Source of the DNA: Gonocerus acuteangulatus
Lineage: Eukaryota > Arthropoda > Insecta > Hemiptera > Coreidae
Direction: 5' to 3'
Assembly: GCA_946811695.1 (NCBI GenBank)
Contig: OX328131.1
Location: forward strand, 8,695,326-8,759,325
DNA: 64,000 nucleotides
Of the stretch, positions 8,941 through 21,579 are shown piece after piece; within the stretch, counting starts at the first letter, position 1; each line of letters starts with the position of its first letter. The position numbers and the translations under genes were made by a program. The notes under the pieces are model-generated. The model had not been told where the DNA came from. It made no database searches and saw only the letters and a program-made list of their open reading frames with translations.

Positions 8941-9354
8941 GTGGTACTTGAATGCGTCATAGAAATAAATGGATGGTTGGTACTTGAAGTCGTCAAGGAG
9001 TGGTACTTGAAGTCGTCAAGGAGTGGTACTTGAAGTCGTCAAGGAGTGGTACTTGAATGCGTCATAGAAATAAATGGATGGTTGGTACTTGAAGTCGTCA
9101 AGGAGTGGTACTTGAAGTCGTCAAGGAGTGGTACTTGAAGTCGTCAAGGAGTGGTACTTGAATGCGTCATAGAAATAAATGGAGGGTTGGTACTTGAAGT
9201 CGTCAAGGATTGGTACTTGAAGTCGTCAAGGATTGGTACTTGAATGCGTCATAGAAATAAATGGAGGGTTGGTACTTGAAGTCGTCAAGGATTGGTACTT
9301 GAAGTCGTCAAGGAGTGGTACTTGAATGCGTCATAGAAATAAATGGATGGTTGG
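8941..9354. repeat. rearranged edge of the minisatellite: 23-bp and 36-bp modules
   Basis: Here the 10-nt linker is lost and modules A (23 nt) and B (36 nt) are joined directly. From 8981 the order is A-A-A-B twice (8981-9085 and 9086-9190, 105 bp each), then A-A-B twice (9191-9272 and 9273-9354, 82 bp each). Both modules begin with tacttgaa, so either could have arisen from the other. The array ends sharply at 9354. Confidence 0.95.
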
Positions 9355-9779
9355 TTGATGAATTTAGCTAATGCCAGCTTTATAGTGTTTTCGTATACTA
9401 GAGTTAGTTCTGCGAGGTACTTCTTTTAAGTGTTTGGTTTAAGTACTGCTTTTAAGTGTTTGGTTCTGACAGGAATGTTTTTTGGATAGCTTCAAAAACG
9501 AAAGTGAGATTTTACTGCTTGTACAGCGACCATTGTCCAATGGTAATGGTTACTTCTTTATGACAGATTGTTGTATTCGTTTTAATTCTGTGCCCATTTT
9601 ACATAGGTAATTTTAAAGCAAGAGAGCAAAAATTGATTACAAAAATGACTAGTAAAAACGTTGTTTTATTTCGAGTTTCATCATTTGATGCAGAAAGTAT
9701 GCAAAATAGGGGCCAGTATAAACGTGTGTAAGGATTGAATTTCTCTTACAACCCTACCTGTAACAGCCTGAAATTTATG
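9355..9779. other. unique sequence, with a 26-bp tandem duplication
   Basis: The segment cttttaagtgtttggtt occurs at 9423 and again at 9449, a two-copy 26-bp direct repeat. Nothing else is recognised. Confidence 0.5.
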
Positions 9780-9925
9780 TACAGGGTGTCCAAAAAATAC
9801 TGGTCATCCGTTGGCCAGATGATTCTCCAATGGGAGATCGGAAAAAATAACCCCCATATTAACCCCCGCAGAATTGGATTGATATATTATTCAAGGTCAG
9901 CTCCCATTTCTTTTACACCAGAAAA
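9780..9925. mobile_element. possible transposon terminus with acagggtgtcc motif
   Basis: The stretch starts tacagggtgtccaaaaaata, a terminus type often seen in insect repeats. The internal part has no recognised coding sequence; the 66-codon reading frame 9735-9935 crosses the boundary and is not supported. The extent is uncertain. Confidence 0.3.
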
Positions 9926-10018
9926 GAATTATTAATTATTTAAATTTTATCGTCCATTATTATTAACTAAGAATTTTAGGACGGTTTATCAATAGGTTAA
10001 CACCCTTTTCTAGCTAGG
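9926..10018 (+). repeat. diverged direct repeat R2, copy 1
   Basis: It aligns with 10178-10270. Shared blocks are tttaaatt, cgtcca, attttagga, cgg, tatc, aggttaac (aggtaac in copy 2), cc and ttct, in the same order. Identity is modest. The SINE fragment at 10022-10112 lies between the copies. Confidence 0.5.
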
Positions 10019-10021
10019 ATA

Positions 10022-10112
10022 GAGATGATGCCTTTTCTTTTTTTTAAAGAATAGCCTCCACCCCTAGTGGGAATCGAAACCTCGACCCTTGGTACGGAGT
10101 GTGTGCCTCCTT
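10022..10112 (-). mobile_element. tRNA-derived SINE fragment (B box only)
   Basis: On the minus strand ggtttcgattccc (complement of 10069-10081) fits a pol III B box with one mismatch, preceded by an anticodon-arm-like segment (cactccgtaccaaggg). The A-box half is not seen. It is not the family at 203-421. This could be a truncated SINE or a decayed tRNA fragment. Confidence 0.4.
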
Positions 10113-10177
10113 ATTTTATTATGATTGACTAATATTTTTCTGTATGATCGATTTTTGTCAATTAAAAGTCTTGGTGT

Positions 10178-10270
10178 AATAATAATTTATTCTTTAAATT
10201 GAAACGTCCACTTATACATATTCATATTTTAGGAACGGGATATCTACAGGTAACCCACTCCTTTCTAAAT
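10178..10270 (+). repeat. diverged direct repeat R2, copy 2
   Basis: Partner of 9926-10018, about 250 bp downstream in the same orientation. Confidence 0.5.
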
Positions 10271-10374
10271 AAGAGGAATTCCTTATATATTTCTAAGTCC
10301 TCAGGTCTTAACACTAACTGTCACCGGACCTTTATAAAATAATTAATAGTACAATTATAATTGAGTGTGTTGTT

Positions 10375-10376
<2 letters not shown>

Positions 10377-10414
<38 letters not shown>
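10377..10414. repeat. (TA)n microsatellite
   Basis: A pure AT/TA dinucleotide run just outside the palindrome that follows. Confidence 0.97.
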
Positions 10415-10417
<3 letters not shown>

Positions 10418-10418
10418 T

Positions 10419-10473
10419 ATGTTTTCTCGAAATAAACTATATAAAAACAAAAAAATCATAAATAGATTTTTTA

Positions 10474-10560
<87 letters not shown>

Positions 10561-10620
10561 TTAAATAAAAAATCTATTTATGATTGTTTTGTATTTATAT
10601 AGTTTATTTTGAGAAAACAT
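10419..10620. repeat. 202-bp palindrome with a (TA)n core
   Basis: The left arm 10419-10480 and right arm 10559-10620 are 62-bp reverse complements with three mismatches by eye, each starting atgttttctc from the outside. The 78-bp centre is TA repeat with two tatg interruptions and is itself nearly self-complementary. The whole could form one long hairpin or cruciform. It may be a MITE or fold-back element, or an inverted duplication around a microsatellite. No obvious target-site duplication flanks it. Confidence 0.92.
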
Positions 10621-10830
10621 TTTTCAAGAAAGCGCCGGAAATTATTTTACTTTCTGAGGAATGTGCTTATTTATGCAGCTCCTGTGTGACGAACATTTTA
10701 TTTTGATGCATTATAATATTTACCAAGTAATTGTATTCCTATTTCAGAATTTTCACAACCTGAGAATTTTGCTTGAAAACGCTGAAGTATAGGAAATATC
10801 ACGAAAAAATCCCGCTAAACACCAACACTA
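10621..10830. other. spacer between palindrome and satellite
   Basis: Unique-looking AT-rich sequence. It contains copy 2 of the short dispersed repeat (10652-10694) and no gene. It ends sharply where the satellite starts. Confidence 0.55.
10652..10694 (+). repeat. short dispersed repeat, copy 2
   Basis: It matches 1959-2001. The core atgcagctcctgtgtgacga differs from copy 1 at two positions in that stretch. Confidence 0.5.
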
Positions 10831-11334
10831 AAACGTAGCAAGTAGACTGTATAATCACCGATGTGCTCAGGTGTCTAATTGGTATCCAGTGATTTATTAC
10901 TCCAATAACTGTCTTCTCCGAGTTGGTATTCGGTAGAAATAATGACAAGAAACGTAGCAAGTAGACTGTATAATCACCGGTGTGCTCAGGTGTCTAATTG
11001 GTATCCAGTGATTTATTACTCCAATAACTGTCTGAGTAACTGCCTCTTCTCCGAGTTGGTATTCGGTAGAAATAATGTTAGGAAACGTAGCAAGTAGACT
11101 GTATAATCACCGATGTGCTCAGGTGTCTAATTGGTATCCAGTGATTTATTACTCCAATAACTGTCTTCTCCGAGTTGGTATTCGGTAGAAATAATGACAA
11201 GAAACGTAGCAAGTAGACTGTATAATCACCGGTGTGCTCAGGTGTCTAATTGGTATCCAGTGATTTATTACTCCAATAACTGTCTGAGTAACTGCCTCTT
11301 CTCCGAGTTGGTATTCGGTAGAAATAATGTTAGG
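10831..11334. repeat. edge higher-order repeat, 252 bp x 2
   Basis: Units alternate 119 and 133 bp (starts at 10831, 10950, 11083, 11202, 11335). The 133-bp unit has a 12-nt insertion (gagtaactgcct) found only here, and is followed by aatgttaggaaacg instead of aatgacaagaaacg. Confidence 0.95.
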
Positions 11335-13193
11335 AAACGTAGCAAGTAGACTGTATAATCACCGATGTGCTCAGGTGTCTAATTGGTATCCAGTGATTTA
11401 TTACTCCAATAACTGTCTCTTCTCCAAGTTGGTATTCGGTAGAAATAATGACAAGAAACGTAGCACGTAGACTGTATAATCACCGATGTGCACAGGTGTC
11501 TAATTGGTATCCAGTGATTTATTACTCCAATAACTGTCTCTTCTCCAAGTTGGTATTCGGTAGAAATAATGACAAGAAACGTAGCACGTAGACTGTATAA
11601 TCACCGATGTGCACAGGTGTCTAATTGGTATCCAGTGATTTATTACTCCAATAACTGTCTCTTCTCCAAGTTGGTATTCGGTAGAAATAATGACAAGAAA
11701 CGTAGCAAGTAGACTGTATAATCACCGATGTGCTCAGGTGTCTAATTGGTATCCAGTGATTTATTACTCCAATAACTGTCTCTTCTCCGAGTTGGTATTC
11801 GGTAGGAATAATGACAAGAAACGTAGCAAGTAGACTGTATAATCACCGAAGTGCTCAGGTGTCTAATTGGTATCCAGTGATTTATTACTCCAATAACTGT
11901 CTCTTCTCCGAGTTGGTATTCGGTAGAAATAATGACAAGAAACGTAGCAAGTAGACTGTATAATCACCGGTGTGCTCAGGTGTCTAATTGGTATCCAGTG
12001 ATTTATTACTCCAATAACTGTCTCTTCTCCTAGTTGGTATTCGGTAGAAATAATGACAAGAAACGTAGCAAGTAGACTGTATAATCACCGATGTGCTCAG
12101 GTGTCTAATTGGTATCCAGTGATTTATTACTCCAATAACTGTCTCTTCTCCGAGTTTGTATTCGGTAGAAATAATGACAAGAAACGTAGCAAGTAGACTG
12201 TATAATCACCGAAATGCTCAGGTGTCTAATTGGTATCCAGTGATTTATTACTCCAATAACTGGCTCTTCTCCAAGTCGGTATTCGGTAGAAATAATGACA
12301 AGAAACGTAGCAAGTAGACTGTATAATCACCGATGTGCTCAGGTGTCTAAATGGTATCCAGTGATTTATTACTCCAATAACTGTCTCTTCTCCTAGTTGG
12401 TATTCGGTAGAAATAATGACAAGAACCGTAGCAAGTAGACTGTATAATCACCGATGTGCTCAGGTGTCTAATTGGTATCAAGTGATTTATTACTCCAATA
12501 ACTGTCTCTTCTCCGAGTTGGTATTCGGTAGAAATAATGACAAGAACCGTAGCAAGTAGACTGTATAATCACCGATGTGCTCAGGTGTCTAATTGGTATC
12601 CAGTGATTTATTACTCCAATAACTGTCTCTTCTCCTAGTTGGTATTCGGTAGAAATAATGACAAGAACCGTAGCAAGTAGACTGTATAATCACCGATGTG
12701 CTCAGGTGTCTAATTGGTATCAAGTGATTTATTACTCCAATAACTGTCTCTTCTCCGAGTTGGTATTCGGTAGAAATAATGACAAGAACCGTAGCAAGTA
12801 GACTGTATAATCACTGATGTACTCAGGTGTCTAATTGGTATCCAGTGATTTATTACTCCAATAACTGTCTCTTCTCCGAGTTTGTATTCGGTAGAAATAA
12901 TGACAAGAAACGTAGCAAGTAGACTGTATAATCACCGAAATGCTCAGGTGTCTAATTGGTATCCAGTGATTTATTACTCCAATAACTGGCTCTTCTCCAA
13001 GTCGGTATTCGGTAGAAATAATGACAAGAAACGTAGCAAGTAGACTGTATAATCACCGATGTGCTCAGGTGCCTAATTGGTATCCAGTGATTTATTACTC
13101 CAATAACTGTCTCTTCTCCTAGTTGGTATTCGGTAGAAATAATGACAAGAACCGTAGCAAGTAGACTGTATAATCACCGATGTGCTCAGGTGT
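11335..13193. repeat. satellite, mixed units with a 726-bp duplication
   Basis: Mostly 121-bp units. The rare pair ccgaaatgctc plus aactggctcttctccaagtc occurs at 12211 and 12937, 726 nt apart, which is six 121-bp units. Edge variants such as gtagcacgtag are found near 11460 and 11580. Confidence 0.85.
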
Positions 13194-16100
13194 CTAATTG
13201 GTATCAAGTGATTTATTACTCCAATAACTGTCTCTTCTCCGAGTTGGTATTCGGTAGAAATAATGACAAGAACCGTAGCAAGTAGACTGTATAATCACCG
13301 ATGTACTCAGGTGTCTAATTGGTATCCAGTGATTTATTACTCCAATAACTGTCTCTTCTCCGAGTTGGTATTCGGTAGAAATAATGACAAGAAACATAGC
13401 AAGTAGACTGTATAATCACCGATGTGCTCAGGTGTCTAATTGGTATCCAGTGATTTATTACTCCAATAACTGTCTTCTCCGAGTTGGTATTCGGTAGAAA
13501 TAATGACAAGAAACGTACCAAGTAGACTGTATAATCACCGGTGTGCTCAGGTGTCTAATTGGTATCCAGTGATTTATTACTCCAATAACTGTCTTCTCCG
13601 AGTTGGTATTCGGTAGAAATAATGACAAGAAACGTAGCAAGTAGACTGTATAATCACCGATGTGCTCAGGTGTCTAATTGGTATCCAGTGATTTATTACT
13701 CCAATAACTGTCTTCTCCGAGTTGGTATTCGGTAGAAATAATGACAAGAAACGTAGCAAGTAGACTGTATAATCACCGATGTGCTCAGGTGTCTAATTGG
13801 TATCCAGTGATTTATTACTCCAATAACTGTCTCTTCTCCGAGTTGGTATTCGGTAGAAATAATGACAAGAACCGTAGCGAGTAGACTGTATAATCACCGA
13901 TGTACTCAGGTGTCTAATTGGTATCCAGTGATTTATTACTCCAATAACTGTCTCTTCTCCTAGTTGGTATTCGGTAGAAATAATGACAAGAACCGTAGCA
14001 AGTAGACTGTATAATCACCGATGTACTCAGTTGTCTAATTGGTATCCAGTGATTTATTACTCCAATAACTGTCTCTTCTCCTAGTTGGTATTCGGTAGAA
14101 ATAATAACAAGAACCGTAGGAAGTAGACTGTATAATCACCGATGTACTCAGGTGTCTAATTGGTATCCAGTGATTTATTACTCCAATAACTGTCTTCTCC
14201 GAGTTGGTATTCGGTAGAAATAATGACAAGAACCGTAGCAAGTAGACTGTATAATCACCGATGTACTCAGGTGTCTAATTGGTATCCAGTGATTTATTAC
14301 TCCAATAACTGTCTCTTCTCCTAGTTGGTATTCGGTAGAAATAATGACAAGAACCGTAGCAAGTAGACTGTATAATCACCGATGTACTCAGGTGTCTAAT
14401 TGGTATCCAGTGATTTATTACTCCAATAACTGTCTCTTCTCCTAGTTGGTATCCGGTAGAAATAATGACAAGAACCGTAGCAAGTAGACTGTATAATCAC
14501 CGATGTACTCAGGTGTCTAATTGGTATCCAGTGATTTATTACTCCAATAACTGTCTTCTCCGAGTTGGTATTCGGTAGAAATAATGACAAGAACCGTAGC
14601 AAGTAGACTGTATAATCACCGATGTACTCAGGTGTCTAATTGGTATCCAGTGATTTATTACTCCAATAACTGTCTCTTCTCCTAGTTGGTATTCGGTAGA
14701 AATAATGACAAGAACCGTAGCAAGTAGACTGTATAATCACCGATGTACTCAGGTGTCTAATTGGTATCCAGTGATTTATTACTCCAATAACTGTCTTCTC
14801 CGAGTTGGTATTCGGTAGAAATAATGACAAGAACAGTAGCAAGTAGACTGTATAATCACCGATGTACTCAGGTGTCTAATTGGTATCCAGTGATTTATTA
14901 CTCCAATAACTGTCTCTTCTCCTAGTTGGTATTCGGTAGAAATAATGACAAGAACCGTAGCAAGTAGACTGTATAATCACCGATGTACTCAGGTGTCTAA
15001 TTGGTATCCAGTGATTTATTACTCCAATAACTGTCTTCTCCGAGTTGGTATTCGGTAGAAATAATGACAAGAACCGTAGCAAGTAGACTGTATAATCACC
15101 GATGTACTCAGGTGTCTAATTGGTATCCAGTGATTTATTACTCCAATAACTGTCTCTTCTCCTAGTTGGTATTCGGTAGAAATAATGACAAGAACCGTAG
15201 CAAGTAGACTGTATAATCACCGATGTACTCAGGTGTCTAATTGGTATCCAGTGATTTATTACTCCAATAACTGTCTCTTCTCCGAGTTGGTATTCGGTAG
15301 AAATAATGACAAGAAACGTAGCAAGTAGACTGTATAATCACCGGTGTGCTCAGGTGTCTAATTGGTATCCAGTGATTTATTACTCCAATAACTGTCTTCT
15401 CCGAGTTAGTATTCGGTAGAAATAATGACAAGAAACGTAGCAAGTAGACTGTATAATCACCGGTGTGCTCAGGTGTCTAATTGGTATCCAGTGATTTATT
15501 ACTCCAATAACTGTCTTCTCCGAGTTGGTATTCGGTAGAAATAATGACAAGAAACGTAGCAAGTAGACTGTATAATCACCGGTGTGCTCAGGTGTCTAAT
15601 TGGTATCCAGTGATTTATTACTCCAATAACTGTCTTCTCCGAGTTGGTATTCGGTAGAAATAATGACAAGAAACGTAGCAAGTAGACTGTATAATCACCG
15701 GTGTGCTCAGGTGTCTAATTGGTATCCAGTGATTTATTACTCCAATAACTGTCTTCTCCGAGTTGGTATTCGGTAGAAATAATGACAAGAAACATAGCAA
15801 GTAGACTGTATAATCACCGGTGTGCTCAGGTGTCTAATTGGTATTCAGTGATTTATTACTCCAATAACTGTCTTCTCCGAGTTGGTATTCGGTAGAAATA
15901 ATGACAAGAAACATAGCAAGTAGACTGTATAATCACCGGTGTGCTCAGGTGTCTAATTGGTATCCAGTGATTTATTACTCCAATAACTGTCTTCTCCGAG
16001 TTGGTATTCGGTAGAAATAATGACAAGAAACGTAGCAAGTAGACTGTATAATCACCGGTGTGCTCAGGTGTCTAATTGGTATCCAGTGATTTATTACTCC

Positions 16101-19100
16101 AATAACTGTCTTCTCCGAGTTGGTATTCGGTAGAAATAATGACAAGAACCGTAGCAAGTAGAGTGTATAATCACCGATGTACTCAGGTGTCTAATTGGTA
16201 TCCAGTGATTTATTACTCCAATAACTGTCTTCTCCGAGTTTGTATTCGGTAGAAATAATGACAAGAACCGTAGCAAGTAGACTGTATAATCACCGATGTA
16301 CTCAGGTGTCTTATTGGTATCCAGTGATTTATTACTCCAATAACTGTCTCTTCTCCTAGTTGGTATTCGGTAGAAATAATGACAAGAACCGTAGCAAGTA
16401 GACTGTATAATCACCGATGTACTCAGGTGTCTAATTGGTATCCAGTGATTTATTACTCCAATAACTGTCTTCTCCGAGTTGGTATTCGGTAGAAATAATG
16501 ACAAGAACCGTAGCAAGTAGACTGTATAATCACCGATGTACTCAGGTGTCTAATTGGTATCCAGTGATTTATTACTCCAATAACTGTCTCTTCTCCTAGT
16601 TGGTATTCGGTAGAAATAATGACAAGAACCGTAGCAAGTAGACTGTATAATCACCGATGTACTCAGGTGTCTAATTGGTATCCAGTGATTTATTACTCCA
16701 ATAACTGTCTCTTCTCCGAGTTATTATTCGGTAGAAATAATGACAAGAAACGTAGCAAGTAGACTGTATAATCACCGATGTGCTCAGGTGTCTAATTGGT
16801 ATCCAGTGATTTATTACTCCAATAACTGTCTTCTCCGAGTTGGTATTCGGTAGAAATAATGACAAGAAACGTAGCAAGTAGACTGTATAAGCACCGGTGT
16901 GCTCAGGTGTCTAATTGGTATCCAGTGATTTATTACTCCAATAACTGTCTTCTCCGAGTTGGTATTCGGTAGAAATAATGACAAGAAACGTAGCAAGTAG
17001 ACTGTGTAATCACCGGTGTGCTCAGGTGTCTAATTGGTATCCAGTGATTTATTACTCCAATAACTGTCTTCTCCGAGTTGGTATTCGGTAGAAATAATGA
17101 CAAGAAACGTAGCAAGTAGACTGTATAATCACCGGTGTGCTCAGGTGTCTAATTGGTATCCAGTGATTTATTACTCCAATAACTGTCTTCTCCGAATTGG
17201 TATTCGGTAGAAATAATGACAAGAAACGTAGCAAGTAGACTGTATAATCACCGGTGTGCTCAGGTGTCTAATTGGTATCCAGTGATTTATTACTCCAATA
17301 ACTGTCTTCTCCGAGTTGGTATTCGGTAGAAATAATGACAAGAAACGTAGCAAGTAGACTGTATAATCACCGGTGTGCTCAGGTGTCTAATTGGTATCCA
17401 GTGATTTATTACTCCAATAACTGTCTTCTCCGAGTTGGTATTCGGTAGAAATAATGACAAGAAACATAGCAAGTAGACTGTATAATCACCGGTGTGCTCA
17501 GGTGTCTAATTGGTATCCAGTGATTTATTACTCCAATAACTGTCTTCTCCGAGTTGGTATTCGGTAGAAATAATGACAAGAAACGTAGCAAGTAGACTGT
17601 ATAATCACCGGTGTGCTCAGGTGTCTAATTGGTATCCAGTGATTTATTACTCCAATAACTGTCTTCTCCGAGTTGGTATTCGGTAGAAATAATGACAAGA
17701 ACCGTAGCAAGTAGACTGTATAATCACCGATGTACTCAGGTGTCTAATTGGTATCCAGTGATTTATTACTCCAATAACTGTCTTCTCCGAGTTTGTATTC
17801 GGTAGAAATAATGACAAGAACCGTAGCAAGTAGACTGTATAATCACCGATGTACTCAGGTGTCTAATTGGTATCCAGTGATTCATTACTGCAATTACTGT
17901 CTTCTCCGAGTTGGTATTCGGTAGAAATAATGACAGGAACCGTAGCAAGTAGACTGTATAATCACCGATGTACTCAGGTGTCTAATTGGTATCCAGTGAT
18001 TTATTACTCCAATAACTGTCTTCTCCGAGTTGGTATTCGGTAGAAATAATGACAAGAACCGTAGCAAGTTGACTGTATAATCACCGATGTACTCAGGTGT
18101 CTAATTGGTATCCAGTGATTTATTACTCCAATAACTGTCTTCTCCGAGTTGGTATTCGGTAGAAATAATGACAAGAAACGTAGCAAGTAGACTGTATAAT
18201 CACCGATGTGCTCAGGTGTCTAATTGGTATCCAGTGATTTATTACTCCAATAACTGTCTCTTCTCCTAGTTGGTATTCGGTAGAAATAATGACAAGAACC
18301 GTAGCAAGTAGACTGTATAATCACCGATGTACTCAGGTGTCTAATTGGTATCCAGTGATTTATTACTCCAATAACTGTCTCTTCTCCGAGTTGGTATTCG
18401 GTAGAAATAATGACAAGAAACGTAGCAAGTAGACTGTATAATCACCGATGTACTCAGGTGTCTAATTGGTATCCAGTGATTTATTACTCCAATAACTGTC
18501 TTCTCCGAGTTGGTATTCGGTAGAAATAATGACAAGAACCGTAGCAAGTAGACTGTATAATCACCGATGTACTCAGGTGTCTAATTGGTATCCAGTGATT
18601 TATTACTCCAATAACTGTCTTCTCCGAGTTTGTATTCGGTAGAAATAATGACAAGAACCGTAGCAAGTAGACTGTATAATCACCGATGTACTCAGGTGTC
18701 TAATTGGTATCCAGTGATTTATTACTCCAATAACTGTCTCTTCTCCTAGTTGGTATTCGGTAGAAATAATGACAAGAACCGTAGCAAGTAGACTGTATAA
18801 TCACCGATGTACTCAGGTGTCTAATTGGTATCCAGTGATTTATTACTCCAATAACTGTCTTCTCCGAGTTGGTATTCGGTAGAAATAATGACAAGAACCG
18901 TAGCAAGTAGACTGTATAATCACCGATGTACTCAGGTGTCTAATTGGTATCCAGTGATTTATTACTCCAATAACTGTCTTCTCCGAGTTGGTATTCGGTA
19001 GAAATAATGACAAGAACCGTAGCAAGTAGACTGTATAATCACCGATGTACTCAGGTGTCTAATTGGTATCCAGTGATTTATTACTCCAATAACTGTCTTC

Positions 19101-21579
19101 TCCGAGTTGGTATTCGGTAGAAATAATGACAAGAAACGTAGCAAGTAGACTGTATAATCACCGATGTGCTCAGGTGTCTAATTGGTATCCAGTGATTTAT
19201 TACTCCAATAACTGTCTCTTCTCCTAGTTGGTATTCGGTAGAAATAATGACAAGAACCGTAGCAAGTAGACTGTATAATCACCAATGTACTCAGGTGTCT
19301 AATTGGTATCCAGTGATTTATTACTCCAATAACTGTCTCTTCTCCGAGTTGGTATTCGGTAGAAATAATGACAAGAAACGTAGCAAGTAGACTGTATAAT
19401 CACCGATGTACTCAGGTGTCTAATTGGTATCCAGTGATTTATTACTCCAATAACTGTCTTCTCCGAGTTGGTATTCGGTAGAAATAATGACAAGAACCGT
19501 AGCAAGTAGACTGTATAATCACCGATGTACTCAGGTGTCTAATTGGTATCCAGTGATTTATTACTCCAATAACTGTCTTCTCCGAGTTTGTATTCGGTAG
19601 AAATAATGACAAGAACCGTAGCAAGTAGACTGTATAATCACCGATGTACTCAGGTGTCTAATTGGTATCCAGTGATTTATTACTCCAATAACTGTCTCTT
19701 CTCCTAGTTGGTATTCGGTAGAAATAATGACAAGAACCGTAGCAAGTAGACTGTATAATCACCGATGTACTCAGGTGTCTAATTGGTATCCAGTGATTTA
19801 TTACTCCAATAACTGTCTTCTCCGAGTTGGTATTCGGTAGAAATAATGACAAGAACCGTAGCAAGTAGACTGTATAATCACCGATGTACTCAGGTGTCTA
19901 ATTGGTATCCAGTGATTTATTACTCCAATAACTGTCTCTTCTCCTAGTTGGTATTCGGTAGAAATAATGACAAGAACCGTAGCAAGTAGACTGTATAATC
20001 ACCGATGTACTCAGGTGTCTAATTGGTATCCAGTGATTTATTACTCCAATAACTGTCTCTTCTCCGAGTTGGTATTCGGTAGAAATAATGACAAGAAACG
20101 TAGCAAGTAGACTGTATAATCACCGGTGAGCTCAGGTGTCTAATTGGTATCCAGTGATTTATTACTCCAATAACTGTCTTCTCCGAGTTGGTATTCGGTA
20201 GAAATAATGACAAGAAACGTAGCAAGTAGACTGTATAATCACCGGTGTGCTCAGGTGTCTAATTGGTATCCAGTGATTTATTACTCCAATAACTGTCTTC
20301 TCCGAGTTGGTATTCGGTAGAAATAATGACAAGAAACGTAGCAAGTAGACTGTATAATCACCGGTGTGCTCAGGTGTCTAATTGGTATCCAGTGATTTAT
20401 TACTCCTATAACTGTCTTCTCCGAGTTGGTATTCGGTAGAAATAATGACAAGAAACGTAGCAAGTAGACTGTATAATCACCGGTGTGCTCAGGTGTCTAA
20501 TTGGTATCCAGTGATTTATTACTCCAATAACTGTCTTCTCCGAGTTGGTATTCGGTAGAAATAATGACAAGAAACGTAGCAAGTAGACTGTATAATCACC
20601 GGTGTGCTCAGGTGTCTAATTGGTATCCAGTGATTTATTACTCCAATAACTGTCTTCTCCGAGTTGGTATTCGGTAGAAATAATGACAAGAAACGTAGCA
20701 AGTAGACTGTATAATCACCGGTGTGCTCAGGTGTCTAATTGGTATCCAGTGATTTATTACTCCAATAACTGTCTTCTCCGAGTTGGTATTCGGTAGAAAT
20801 AATGACAAGAAACGTAGCAAGTAGACTGTATAATCACCGGTGTGCTCAGGTGTCTAATTGGTATCCAGTGATTTATTACTCCAATAACTGTCTCTTCTCC
20901 TAGTTGGTATTCGGTAGAAATAATGACAAGAACCGTAGCAAGTAGACTGTATAATCACCGATGTGCTCAGGTGTCTAATTGGTATCCAGTGATTTATTAC
21001 TCCAATAACTGTCTCTTCTCCTAGTTGGTATTCGGTAGAAATAATGACAAGAACCGTAGCAAGTAGACTGTATAATCACCGATGTGCTCAGGTGTCTAAT
21101 TGGTATCAAGTGATTTATTACTCCAATAACTGTCTCTTCTCCGAGTTGGTATTCGGTAGAAATAATGACAAGAACCGTAGCAAGTAGACTGTATAATCAC
21201 TGATGTACTCAGGTGTCTAATTGGTATCCAGTGATTTATTACTCCAATAACTGTCTCTTCTCCGAGTTTGTATTCGGTAGAAATAATGACAAGAAACGTA
21301 GCAAGTAGACTGTATAATCACCGAAATGCTCAGGTGTCTAATTGGTATCCAGTGATTTATTACTCCAATAACTGGCTCTTCTCCAAGTCGGTATTCGGTA
21401 GAAATAATGACAAGAAACGTAGCAAGTAGACTGTATAATCACCGATGTGCTCAGGTGCCTAATTGGTATCCAGTGATTTATTACTCCAATAACTGTCTCT
21501 TCTCCTAGTTGGTATTCGGTAGAAATAATGACAAGAACCGTAGCAAGTAGACTGTATAATCACCGATGTGCTCAGGTGT
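13194..21579. repeat. superunit A, copy A0 (8386 bp)
   Basis: Boundaries are arbitrary phase points; the period is set by matching variant patterns with the next copy. For example, the unit with tatcaagtgattt next to the ccgaaatgctc marker occurs 8386 bp later. A0 is longer than A1 because of extra 240-bp (119+121) dimers at about 14035-15240, one extra dimer near 16100-16670, and a 958-bp tandem duplication (about 18341-19298 repeated at 19299). Confidence 0.85.

Noticed and set aside
6063..9354. CRISPR-like direct repeats in the 69-bp array
   Set aside because: The entire 69 bp repeats with point variants; there is no spacer diversity.
9735..9935. 66-codon plus-strand ORF
   Set aside because: It crosses the tacagggtgtcc boundary of a possible transposon end and has no domain.
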